Shown here: piece by piece, positions 8,094 through 14,963 of the stretch
Layout of the letters: every line of letters begins with the position of its first letter
Numbering within the stretch: the first letter of the stretch is position 1
Assembly: GCA_040902535.1 (NCBI GenBank)
Contig: JBBDXD010000011.1
Location: forward strand, 1 to 34,467
Direction: 5' to 3'
DNA: 34,467 nt
Source of the DNA: Dehalococcoidia bacterium
GTDB taxonomy: Bacteria > Chloroflexota > Dehalococcoidia > DSTF01 > JACRBR01
The notes under the pieces: model-generated
What the model saw: the letters and a program-made list of their open reading frames with translations, nothing else
The model's database searches: none
Told to the model about the DNA's origin: nothing
Translations under genes and position numbers: made by a program

Positions 8094-8122
8094 ACCGCAC
8101 ACGAGGAACTCGACTCAAGGAG

Positions 8123-8145
8123 GGGGCGCATCGGTGATGCGCCCC
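8123..8145 (+). terminator. Rho-independent-like terminator after the PAP2 gene
   Basis: A perfect 10-bp stem (GGGGCGCATC / GATGCGCCCC) with a GGT loop, followed by TTCT, lies 30 bases after the stop codon. Confidence 0.75.
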
Positions 8146-8209
8146 TTCTGGCGCGTGCTTTGGCAAGCGTCGCAGGCTCATCGGCTGGCCCGACGGTTCC
8201 CCACATTCC

Positions 8210-8215
8210 TATAAT
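8210..8215 (+). promoter_or_regulatory. TATAAT -10 element giving a likely leaderless mRNA
   Basis: A perfect TATAAT ends 7 bases before the ATG of the DUF1232 gene, with no ribosome binding site between them. Transcription would start at or next to the start codon. The -35 region is weak. Confidence 0.6.
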
Positions 8216-8222
8216 CGCCTCG

Positions 8223-8501
8223 ATGAAACGCAACCTCAGCCGCCGCGTCATGGCGCTCTCCATAGGGGGCAAAATCTCGCTCATCTGGCGCACGTTCCGC
8301 GATCCCGATGTGCCGGTCTTCGCGAAGGCCGTGCTGCCGCTCGTCGTCGCGTACGTCGCGCTGCCGTTCGATGTCATCCCGGACCGCATCCCGCTCCTCG
8401 GCCAGATCGACGATCTCGTGATCGTCGCCGCCGGCATGACGCTCTTCGTCGCGCTCACGCCACGCCACGTGCTCGAGTATCATCTGGGCGCGCTCGAATG
8501 A
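8223..8501 (+). CDS. DUF1232 (YkvA-like) membrane protein
   Basis: A 92-residue protein. The DUF1232 core reads VFAKAVLPLVVAYVALPFDV followed by IPDRIPLLGQIDDLVIV; the PFDxIPDxIPxxGxxDD pattern is diagnostic. There are two hydrophobic helices. Function in the family is unknown. The ATG is fixed by the -10 box directly upstream. The stop overlaps the next start (ATGA), so it is the first gene of a tight operon with the ceramidase-like and GDPD genes. Confidence 0.88.
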   Translation: MKRNLSRRVMALSIGGKISLIWRTFRDPDVPVFAKAVLPLVVAYVALPFDVIPDRIPLLGQIDDLVIVAAGMTLFVALTPRHVLEYHLGALE

Positions 8502-9808
8502 CCCTGCTGGCGGGCGCCGCGCGCGTATCGATCGGGCCGCGCCCCGACGATCTGCGCGAAGGCGTGTGGCTCGGCGGCTTCGGTGCGTACCGCGAGCGCC
8601 GCGCCACCGCCGTACACGACGAGCCGCAGTGCCGCGCGATCGCCATCAGCGACGGCACGACGGCGTTCGTGCTCGCCGCGCTCGACTTGGTCGGCGCCAG
8701 CGGCCCGCTGCTCTCATCGATCCGCGATGACGCGGCGCGGCTCACCGGATTGCCGCCCGGTCACATCCTCCTCGCCTGCACGCACAGCCACGCCAGCCCC
8801 GATACGCAGGGGCTCTGGGGCGGCATCGGCGACTCGTACCGTACGCACATTGCTCATCGAGCGGGCAGCGCGATCTGGGAGGCGCACCACGCGCTCGCGT
8901 CCGCGTCGGCCAGCGCCGCCACCACGCATCTCGCCGGCGTTACGAAAAACCGCCGCGCCTGGCCGGAGACCGACGACACGCTGACGAGCGTGCGCTTTAC
9001 GTCGCTCGAAGGCGCGCCGATCTCCACGCTCGTGAACTTCGCCGCGCATCCGACGGCGACCGGATCCGCGAACACCGAGGTCTCGCGAGACTGGTGCGGC
9101 TACGCCGTCGACGCGGTCGAGCGTGAGGCAGGCGGCGTCGCGATCTACGTCAACGGCGCCATCGGCGACGTCAATCCGCTGGATGCAGGCAGTTTTGACG
9201 CTGCCGAACGCCTCGGCGAAGCGGTCGCGCGCGCATCGATCGCGTCACTACAGACGCCAGATCCCGTCAATGGCGCAGTGTACGTGCGCTCCGACGCGCT
9301 GGAGGTGCCGCTGAACTTCGAGCGGCTGTCGCAGCGCGTGCAGTCCGCGATCGACCGCTCCGGCTTCGCGATCGCGGCGCTCGCCAAGGCCGGCGGCCTG
9401 CGCGCGACGCAACTCGCGCTGCACACGGCGGGCCGCCGCGACCTCGCGCAACTCGTCGCCGCGCTCGAAGGCATGTCCGAACGCCCAAAGACGCATCGCG
9501 ACGGCCAGGCGTTCCTTCGCACGCACTGCGGCTACGTGAGCATCGGCGATCGCGTCGAAGCATTCGCAACGCCCGGCGAAGTGCTGACGCGCCTGGCGGC
9601 GCCGCTGCGCGCGTCGATGGGCGCGCCGCACCGGATGTTTTTCGGACTCACGCACGACACGCTCGGCTACTTCCTCCCCGAAGACGAGTGGATGATGCCC
9701 GGGCGCAACAACAACTACGAGGAGTCGGTGTCGATGGGACGGCGCGCCGGCCCCGCCCTCGCCGATGCGCTGCTTGCCATGGTCCCGCATCGAAGGGAGG
9801 CCCGATGA
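8498..9808 (+). CDS. Neutral/alkaline ceramidase-like amidohydrolase
   Basis: A 436-residue protein of the neutral ceramidase N-terminal domain type (PF04734-like). It begins AGAARVSIGP, and then shows the metal/active-site segments ACTHSHASPDTQG (about 92-104), NFAAHPTATG (about 180-189), SRDWCGYAVDAVE and NGAIGDVNP (about 218-226). Classical ceramidases are longer (600-700 residues, with a C-terminal beta domain) and exported; this one is short and has no signal peptide, so the substrate may be another N-acyl lipid or amide. It sits between DUF1232 and GDPD genes with 4-base overlaps on both sides, which implies co-expression. Confidence 0.85.
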   Translation: MTLLAGAARVSIGPRPDDLREGVWLGGFGAYRERRATAVHDEPQCRAIAISDGTTAFVLAALDLVGASGPLLSSIRDDAARLTGLPPGHILLACTHSHASPDTQGLWGGIGDSYRTHIAHRAGSAIWEAHHALASASASAATTHLAGVTKNRRAWPETDDTLTSVRFTSLEGAPISTLVNFAAHPTATGSANTEVSRDWCGYAVDAVEREAGGVAIYVNGAIGDVNPLDAGSFDAAERLGEAVARASIASLQTPDPVNGAVYVRSDALEVPLNFERLSQRVQSAIDRSGFAIAALAKAGGLRATQLALHTAGRRDLAQLVAALEGMSERPKTHRDGQAFLRTHCGYVSIGDRVEAFATPGEVLTRLAAPLRASMGAPHRMFFGLTHDTLGYFLPEDEWMMPGRNNNYEESVSMGRRAGPALADALLAMVPHRREAR

Positions 9809-10548
9809 GGCTGCCGCTCGTCACGTCGCACGCCGCCTGCAAAGGTCACGCGCCGGAGAACACGCTCGCCGGCATCGAAGCGGCGCTGCGGCTCGGCGCC
9901 GACGCCATCGAGATCGACGTCCACTGCACCGCCGACGGCGTGCCCGTGCTGATCCACGATGAAACCGTCGAGCGCACGACCGACGGCGCCGGCAACATCC
10001 ACGAGATGTCGTTCGACGTCGCACGTGCGCTCGATGCCGGTGCGCGCCAGTTCGTGCCGCAGTTCCAGGGCGCCGTAATTCCCACGCTCGCTGAAACGCT
10101 TGCGCTGACGAAGGGCAACGCACTGCTGCAGATCGAGATCAAGCAGCGCGACATCGAAGGACGCGTCGCAGACGTGGTGCGCGATGCGGGCGCCGTCGCC
10201 GATTGCGAAGTACACTCGTTCTGGCCGCAGGTCGTGCAGGAGATGCGCGCCGTCGAACCGCGCATGGCGGCAGCACTCCTGACCGATGGCCGCCGCGTCG
10301 TCGACTGGCAAGACTTCTTCGGCTTCGCGTTGTCGCTGAATGCGCAGGGCGTCAGCGTCTACCATTCGTGGGCGACGCGCGACCTCGTGTCGCAGGGGCA
10401 GAAGCGCGGCCTCACCTTCATGGTGTGGACCGTCGATGACGAAGCCGACATGCAGAAGATGGTCGCGGCCGGCGTCGACAGCATCTGCAGCAACTTCCCC
10501 GACCTCGTGCGCAGCGTCATCGAGGACCGCGCATCCGCGCGCCGATAG
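9805..10548 (+). CDS. Glycerophosphodiester phosphodiesterase family protein
   Basis: A 247-residue TIM-barrel enzyme of the GDPD family. The metal and active-site segments are visible: TSHAACKGHAPENTLAG at the start, EIDVHCTADGVPVLIHDETV (with the EID and HD residues), ERTTDGAG, and EIEIKQ-type LQIEIK in the middle. Most members read HRG at the first motif; here it is HAA, so the usual Arg is replaced while the His is kept. The C-terminal GLTFMVWTVDDE and GVDSICSNFPD match the family. It would cleave glycerophosphodiesters from phospholipid breakdown to glycerol-3-phosphate and an alcohol. The start overlaps the ceramidase-like stop (ATGA). Confidence 0.9.
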   Translation: MRLPLVTSHAACKGHAPENTLAGIEAALRLGADAIEIDVHCTADGVPVLIHDETVERTTDGAGNIHEMSFDVARALDAGARQFVPQFQGAVIPTLAETLALTKGNALLQIEIKQRDIEGRVADVVRDAGAVADCEVHSFWPQVVQEMRAVEPRMAAALLTDGRRVVDWQDFFGFALSLNAQGVSVYHSWATRDLVSQGQKRGLTFMVWTVDDEADMQKMVAAGVDSICSNFPDLVRSVIEDRASARR

Positions 10549-10600
10549 CGCCTTGCGGGCGGCGCCGGCGGTCCATTTTCTCGGCCGAGCGTCGTTCATT

Positions 10601-10606
10601 TATACT
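10601..10606 (+). promoter_or_regulatory. -10 element of the tRNA-Trp gene
   Basis: TATACT ends 10 bases before the mature tRNA 5' end. The -35 region is poor. Confidence 0.5.
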
Positions 10607-10616
10607 GGCTGTGCGC

Positions 10617-10692
10617 ACGGGTGTAGCTCAGTTGGGAGAGCAGCGGTCTCCAAAACCGCCGGTCGGGGGTTCGAGTCCCTCCACCCGTGCCA
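10617..10692 (+). tRNA. trnW: tRNA-Trp (anticodon CCA)
   Basis: A complete cloverleaf: acceptor ACGGGTG pairs with CACCCGT, then discriminator G and an encoded CCA. The D-stem is GCTC/GAGC, the anticodon loop CTCCAAA lies between CGGT and ACCG, and the T-arm contains GGTTCGAGTCC. It is the likely attachment gene of the island that starts with the integrase 138 bases downstream. A second copy of its 3' end was not found in the window. Confidence 0.95.
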
Positions 10693-10750
10693 CGATTTCG
10701 AATCTACGACCGGCTGGCGAGGCCGGTCGTTTTGCTCTCTACCGCTGCAC

Positions 10751-10770
10751 TTGACACAGAAGTGACACAG
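10751..10770 (+). repeat. Phased TGACACAG direct repeats near the integrase
   Basis: TGACACAG occurs at 10752-10759 and 10763-10770, an 11-bp step of about one helical turn, between the tRNA attachment gene and the integrase. This suits protein binding, for example integrase arm sites or autoregulation. A TTGACA is embedded at 10751. Confidence 0.4.
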
Positions 10771-10829
10771 TACGGCGATATGGCCGCCTCGCTCGGGGCG
10801 TTGGGATCAACGCACCAAGGGAGGCGACG

Positions 10830-11953
10830 ATGACGACTGCGCGGCGCGCGAGAGGCGAAGGGAGCATCAGCAAACGGAACGACGGCCGGTTCATGGGCCG
10901 GGTGACGCTGCCAAGCGGCCGCGTCAAGACCGTCTACGGACGGTCGAGGTCGGACGTGGCCAAGAAGCTCAGGGAGCTGCTCTCTCACGCAGACCAGGGC
11001 ATCCCCATCCCGGAGGAGGACCCGCAACTCAGAACCTTCCTTGCCGGCTGGCTGACCAGCATCGAGCACACCGTCCGCCCGACGACGTACCGCCGCTACG
11101 AGCAGGTGGTCCGTCACGACCTAATCCCCGAACTCGGTGCGACGCGCCTCTCGAAACTCAACCCTGGCCACGTGCAGCGCCTTCAGGCACATTGTTCAAG
11201 CGCGGACTCTCCCCGACGTCGGTGCACCAACGTCCACGCCGTGCTTCATCGCGCTCTCAACCATGCCGTCCGCTGGGGTACGTCGTCCGTAACGTCGCGT
11301 CCCTCGTCGACGCGCCGCGGATAAAGCGCCACAGCTTCCGCACGCTCTCCGCCGAAGAAGCGCGCGCCCTGCTGAGGGCAGCCGAGGGCGACCGTTTCGA
11401 GGCCCTCTACGTGGTCGCGTTGACGACAGGCATGCGACAGGGGGAGTTGCTTGGCCTGCAGTGGAAGAGTGTCGACCTCAAGCGCCAGACGCTGGCGGTG
11501 CGCGGGTCGCTGGAGCGCGGCGTCAAGACGCTGACGATCGGTGAGCCGAAGACGCGGACGTCACGGCGGCAGGTACACCTCACGCCCGCTGCCGTCGAGG
11601 CGCTCCGCCAGCATCGCGTCCGCCAGCACGAGGAGCGCCTTGCTGTTGGCTCGGCGTGGGAGGACAACGAGCTCGTGTTCTGCAGTGAGATCGGCACCCC
11701 GGTCTCGGCGAGCAATCTCCTCAACCGCTCGTTTCGCCGCCTTCTCGAGCGAGCTGGTATTGAGCCGATCCGCTTCCACGACCTGCGCCACACCGCCGCC
11801 ACGTTGCTGCTCGAGCAAGGCATGCACCCGAAGATCGTCTCCGAGATGCTCGGCCACAGCACGATCGCAATCACGCTTGATCTCTACAGCCATGTCACCT
11901 CCGCGATGCACAAGCAGGCGGCCGACGCCATGGAGGAGATCCTGCGATCCTAG
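10830..11953 (+). pseudogene. Tyrosine recombinase/phage-type integrase, frameshifted in the middle
   Basis: The N-terminal part has the AP2-like arm-binding opening (GEGSISKRNDGRFMGRVTL) and the SAM-like core-binding domain (FLAGWLTSIEHTVRPTTYRR). The C-terminal part carries the catalytic domain: the first Arg in ALTTGMRQGELLGLQW, the Lys strand near GEPKTRTSRRQV, HDLRHTAATLLL, and LGHSTIAITLDLYSHV with the nucleophile Tyr. Between ~11185 and ~11280 the reading frame changes three times: HVQRLQA, then FKRGLSPTSV in a second frame, then NVHAVLHRALNHAVRWG back in the first, then YVVRNVASLVDAP in the second. All catalytic residues survive, but the protein cannot be made from one frame. Its place next to tRNA-Trp marks it as the island's own integrase. 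Confidence 0.85.
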
Positions 11954-12028
11954 GACACCGCACCTAAGGGTTTAGCCGATCTCGCCCAATCCGCTTCACG
12001 GCGACACATGCCTCGCAGGAGGTTCGTG

Positions 12029-12517
12029 ATGTCACTCGATGCCATGGCTGGCCTCGCCCAGCTTGTTGCGGTCGTGATAGCGGCGGCTGCGCTCGTCGTC
12101 ACGCTCTCGGGCATTCGCAAGCAGCTGTGGCTCACGACCTTCGCCGAGTACACCGGACGGTACATCCAGATCCTGGATGAGATACCAATGGCGGCCCGAC
12201 GTGAGCCACAGACGTTCAGCCTCGCTTCGCAGCCTGACTCGGAGCGCGATCGACTCCTCGCGCTTGCCATTCGTTACCTCAACCTGTGCTCGGAGGAGTA
12301 CTACTTGTTCCGTAAGAACATCATCGACGGCCGGACGTGGGCGATTTGGGAAGAAGAAATCGTCATCGCTCTTCGACGGAGGTGGCTGGTGGAAGCATGG
12401 GGCCAGGTGAAGACGGAGTACGACTCGTTCGTCGAGTTCCACGCACTAATCGAGCGCATCATCGATGCAGGGCGTTGTCAAGATCCGCCCGACGCGCAGC
12501 TTCCACTAGCGAGCTGA
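12029..12517 (+). CDS. Single-TM protein of unknown function in the island
   Basis: A 162-residue protein. The ATG before SLDAMAGLAQ is chosen because CAGGAGG lies 6 bases upstream; an earlier in-frame ATG at 12008 lacks such a site. One hydrophobic helix (LVAVVIAAAALVVTLSGI) is followed by a charged, helical cytoplasmic part rich in Trp, Tyr and Glu (YLNLCSEEYYLFRKNIIDGR). Proteins of this shape are common beside mobile-element defence genes. I do not recognise a family. It lies between integrase and hsdM on the same strand. Confidence 0.65.
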   Translation: MSLDAMAGLAQLVAVVIAAAALVVTLSGIRKQLWLTTFAEYTGRYIQILDEIPMAARREPQTFSLASQPDSERDRLLALAIRYLNLCSEEYYLFRKNIIDGRTWAIWEEEIVIALRRRWLVEAWGQVKTEYDSFVEFHALIERIIDAGRCQDPPDAQLPLAS

Positions 12518-12543
12518 GCTCTCGCCGACTGCTCTTCCTCCGA

Positions 12544-12573
12544 TTGTTCGTTAGCGCGGCATCGCCCTATAAT
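12544..12573 (+). promoter_or_regulatory. Promoter of hsdM
   Basis: TTGTTC and a perfect TATAAT are separated by 18 bases. The GTG start of hsdM lies 22 bases after the -10 box. Confidence 0.65.
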
Positions 12574-12595
12574 CGGCACACGGTAGGCGGGGCCC

Positions 12596-14089
12596 GTGAA
12601 CAACTACACCATCGACCAGCTGGAATCGCACCTCTGGGAGTCCGCGAACATCCTGCGCGGGCCGGTCGATGCTGCCGACTTCAAAACGTACATCTTCCCG
12701 TTGCTGTTCTTCAAGCGGGTCTCGGACGTCTACGACGAGGAGTTCGAAGAGGCGAAGCAGGAGTCACGTGGTGACCTCGACTTCGCGTCGTTCCCGGAGA
12801 ATCACGGGTTCCAGATACCCGACGGATGCCACTGGAACGACGTGCGCGAGCGGACGACGAACGTCGGACAGGCGTTGTTGCATGCGCTGCGGGAGATCGA
12901 AAAGGCGAACCCCGGCACTCTGTACGGCGTGTTCGGCGATGCCCAGTGGGCGAACAAGGAGCGGTTCTCCGACGAGCTCCTCAACGACCTGATGGAACAC
13001 TTCTCGCGGATCAACCTCTCGAACGCTGCGGTGCAGACCGACGTGCTCGGCCAGGCGTACGAGTACCTGATCAAGAAGTTCGCCGACGCCACGAACCGCA
13101 AGGCCGGCGAGTTCTACACACCGCGACCGATCGTGCGGTTGATGGTCAATATCCTCGACCCGCAGGAAGGCGAGTCCATCTACGACCCCGCGTGTGGGAC
13201 GGGCGGCATGTTGCTCGGCGCCATCGCGCATGTGAAGGACGCCGGCGGCGACGTAAAGCTCCTCTGGGGCAAGCTCTTCGGACAAGACCGCAACCTGACG
13301 AACGAAGCGATGTCGCGGATCAACCTGTTCCTGCACGGCGTCGAGGACTTCAAGATCGTCCGCGGCGACACCTTGCGCGAGCCGGCGTTCTATTCCGGCG
13401 ACTTGCTTTCGCAGTTCGACTGCGTGATCGCTAATCCACCGTTCTCGCTTGAACAGTGGGGCGACGAGATCTGGAGCAATGACCGTTACGGGCGCAACTT
13501 CGCCGGACTACCACCGCGCAAGAGCGGTGACTACGCCTGGGTGCAGCACATGATCATGTCGATGGCGGCACCGCACGGACGAATGGCCGTCGTCCTGCCC
13601 CACGGCGCGCTGTTCCGCATGGCTGCTGAAGGCAAGATCCGTCGCAAGATCATCGACTCCGACAAGCTCGAAGCGGTGATCGGTCTCGGGCCGAACCTGT
13701 TCTACGGCACCGGGCTCGCTGCCTGCATCCTGGTCTTCCGCATGCGCAAGGCCGACGAGCGGCGCGGCAAGATCCTCATCGTCGACGCGTCGAAAGATTT
13801 CAGGAAGGGCCGCAATCAGAACACGCTCGAACCCGAGCACGTCGAGCGCATCTACGGCTGGTACCGCGACTACCAAGATGTTCCTGGCACTGCAAAGGTC
13901 GTCGCGACAAAGGATGTCGCGCAGAACGACTTCAATCTCAACATCTCCCTTTACGTGGAGCCCGTAGTCGAGGAGCAGACCATTACGGTGCTGGAGGTCA
14001 TCGCCAATCTCAAGATAAAGCTCGACGAGGCGTACGCGGCCGAGGAGCGGCTGAAGGAGCTGCTGGTCAGCGCGGCGTTGATGTCATGA
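12596..14089 (+). CDS. hsdM: Type I restriction-modification N6-adenine methyltransferase subunit HsdM
   Basis: A 497-residue protein. The N-terminal HsdM helical domain (LESHLWESANILRGPVDAAD, then YIFPLLFFKRVSD) is followed by the methyltransferase domain: KAGEFYTPRPIVRLMV, the SAM-binding motif YDPACGTGGML (about 195-206), and the catalytic motif IV VIANPPFS (about 277-284). These are the standard signs of a type I M subunit that methylates adenine together with a specificity subunit. A GTG start is used, and a TATAAT promoter lies just upstream. Normally an hsdS and an hsdR gene accompany it; none is in the window. The next gene is the DUF262 N-half, starting 20 bases after the stop, which fits known hsdM-DUF262-hsdS layouts. 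The missing partners would lie beyond the inversion breakpoint and the IS. Confidence 0.93.
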   Translation: MNNYTIDQLESHLWESANILRGPVDAADFKTYIFPLLFFKRVSDVYDEEFEEAKQESRGDLDFASFPENHGFQIPDGCHWNDVRERTTNVGQALLHALREIEKANPGTLYGVFGDAQWANKERFSDELLNDLMEHFSRINLSNAAVQTDVLGQAYEYLIKKFADATNRKAGEFYTPRPIVRLMVNILDPQEGESIYDPACGTGGMLLGAIAHVKDAGGDVKLLWGKLFGQDRNLTNEAMSRINLFLHGVEDFKIVRGDTLREPAFYSGDLLSQFDCVIANPPFSLEQWGDEIWSNDRYGRNFAGLPPRKSGDYAWVQHMIMSMAAPHGRMAVVLPHGALFRMAAEGKIRRKIIDSDKLEAVIGLGPNLFYGTGLAACILVFRMRKADERRGKILIVDASKDFRKGRNQNTLEPEHVERIYGWYRDYQDVPGTAKVVATKDVAQNDFNLNISLYVEPVVEEQTITVLEVIANLKIKLDEAYAAEERLKELLVSAALMS

Positions 14090-14108
14090 GTTGCATGGGG
14101 GAGGCAAC

Positions 14109-14939
14109 ATGAAGGCCGGCGAAGTCAAGTTTCAGGAACTACTGAACGGCAAGATCCAGTATCGTGTGCCGCTGTTCCAGCGAACCTACAGTTGGCAGGA
14201 GGAGAACTGGCAACGCCTCTGGGATGACATTCTGGAGATCTACGCGTTGGCCGCACCACGAAGCCACTTTATCGGTGCGATCGTTACTCAACCTCTGGAA
14301 GATTCCCCCGAGTACTCCACCAAGTTCATGCTCATCGATGGCCAGCAGCGTCTAACGACGCTGTTCTTAGTGCTCGCGGCAGTCAGAGACCGGGCAAAGA
14401 GCCATGGTCAGCCTGCCCTCGCAGAGGAAATCGACGACGACTGCCTTTTCAACAAGCAGGTCGTCATCGGCGACGCGGTGACGTACGACGTGCACTGGTA
14501 CCCGTCGATGGGCCAGCTCTTCGGCAGCGATGCGTCGGAGTTTCCGCTGCCCACGCCCGACAGCCCGCCGCCGGCGCCATTCTGCCCGCCGGTGGCCATC
14601 ATCCCTGTCGACCCGGCCACGCCACTGAGCCCGCCGCCCAACCTAGACGACATCACGCCGCAGAGTCCGCCGCGATCGTCGCCCGATCCATGGCCGCAGA
14701 GCCCGCCATCCGCGACAGGCGTGAACGCGCTGCAAGAAGTGCCGCTGAGCCCGCCGCCCGCCAGTCCGCCACCGGCTGATCTGCCGCTGAGCCCGCCGTC
14801 GCTGTCACCGCCCGCGAACCCGCCGCCAGGACAGCAGGTATGTGTGCCTGCCACAGGCGCTGGTTTGGCGCCGCCCGACACCGGCAGCGCCGGACTCAAG
14901 CACAGCGCGCCTACAGCCCACGCGAAAACTGACGACTGA
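14109..14939 (+). CDS. Hybrid ORF: N-terminal half of a DUF262 protein fused to the C-terminal tail of a secreted protein
   Basis: A 276-residue ORF made of two unrelated parts. Residues 1-116 are the DUF262/GmrS N-terminal domain: VPLFQRTYSWQEENWQRLWD, HFIGAIV and the signature LIDGQQRLTTLFLVLAAVRD, ending at DDDCLFNK. In the family the nuclease-like NTPase signature is DGQQR. From about base 14457 the sequence becomes VVIGDAVTYDVHWYPSMGQL and then a Pro-rich tail with repeated LSPPP/QSPP units. This matches the missing end of the repeat in the secreted SdrD-B-like protein at 584-1600. The ATG has GGGGGAGG upstream and follows hsdM closely. A working DUF262 protein needs the C-terminal part found at 63-583, so this product is probably non-functional as either protein. 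Confidence 0.75.
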   Translation: MKAGEVKFQELLNGKIQYRVPLFQRTYSWQEENWQRLWDDILEIYALAAPRSHFIGAIVTQPLEDSPEYSTKFMLIDGQQRLTTLFLVLAAVRDRAKSHGQPALAEEIDDDCLFNKQVVIGDAVTYDVHWYPSMGQLFGSDASEFPLPTPDSPPPAPFCPPVAIIPVDPATPLSPPPNLDDITPQSPPRSSPDPWPQSPPSATGVNALQEVPLSPPPASPPPADLPLSPPSLSPPANPPPGQQVCVPATGAGLAPPDTGSAGLKHSAPTAHAKTDD

Positions 14940-14958
14940 AAACTGACGACTGAGGACT
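14924..14958 (+). repeat. Heptad intergenic repeat, site 4
   Basis: A period-7 run: AACTGAC, GACTGAA, AACTGAC, GACTGAG, GACTACC. It overlaps the last codons and stop of the hybrid ORF and fills the gap to the convergent CaiB-type gene. The ORF may end where it does only because it reads into the repeat. Confidence 0.65.
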
Positions 14959-14963
14959 ACCCG

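Larger units (their letters stand above)
580..14455. other. Inferred ~13.9-kb inverted segment
   Basis: The two boundaries lie within about 10 bp of 580 and of 14455. At each boundary one half of a DUF262 gene meets one half of a secreted-protein gene, and inverting the interval joins both sets of halves correctly. No inverted repeat longer than a few bases is visible at the two points, so neither homologous nor site-specific recombination is obvious. The segment contains chromosomal genes plus the tRNA-Trp island (integrase, membrane protein, hsdM). Confidence 0.65.

Noticed and set aside
580-14455. Integrase-driven phase-variable inversion
   Set aside because: No matching inverted sites longer than a few bases are seen at the two junctions, and the only integrase inside is frameshifted; the inversion is kept but this mechanism is not supported.
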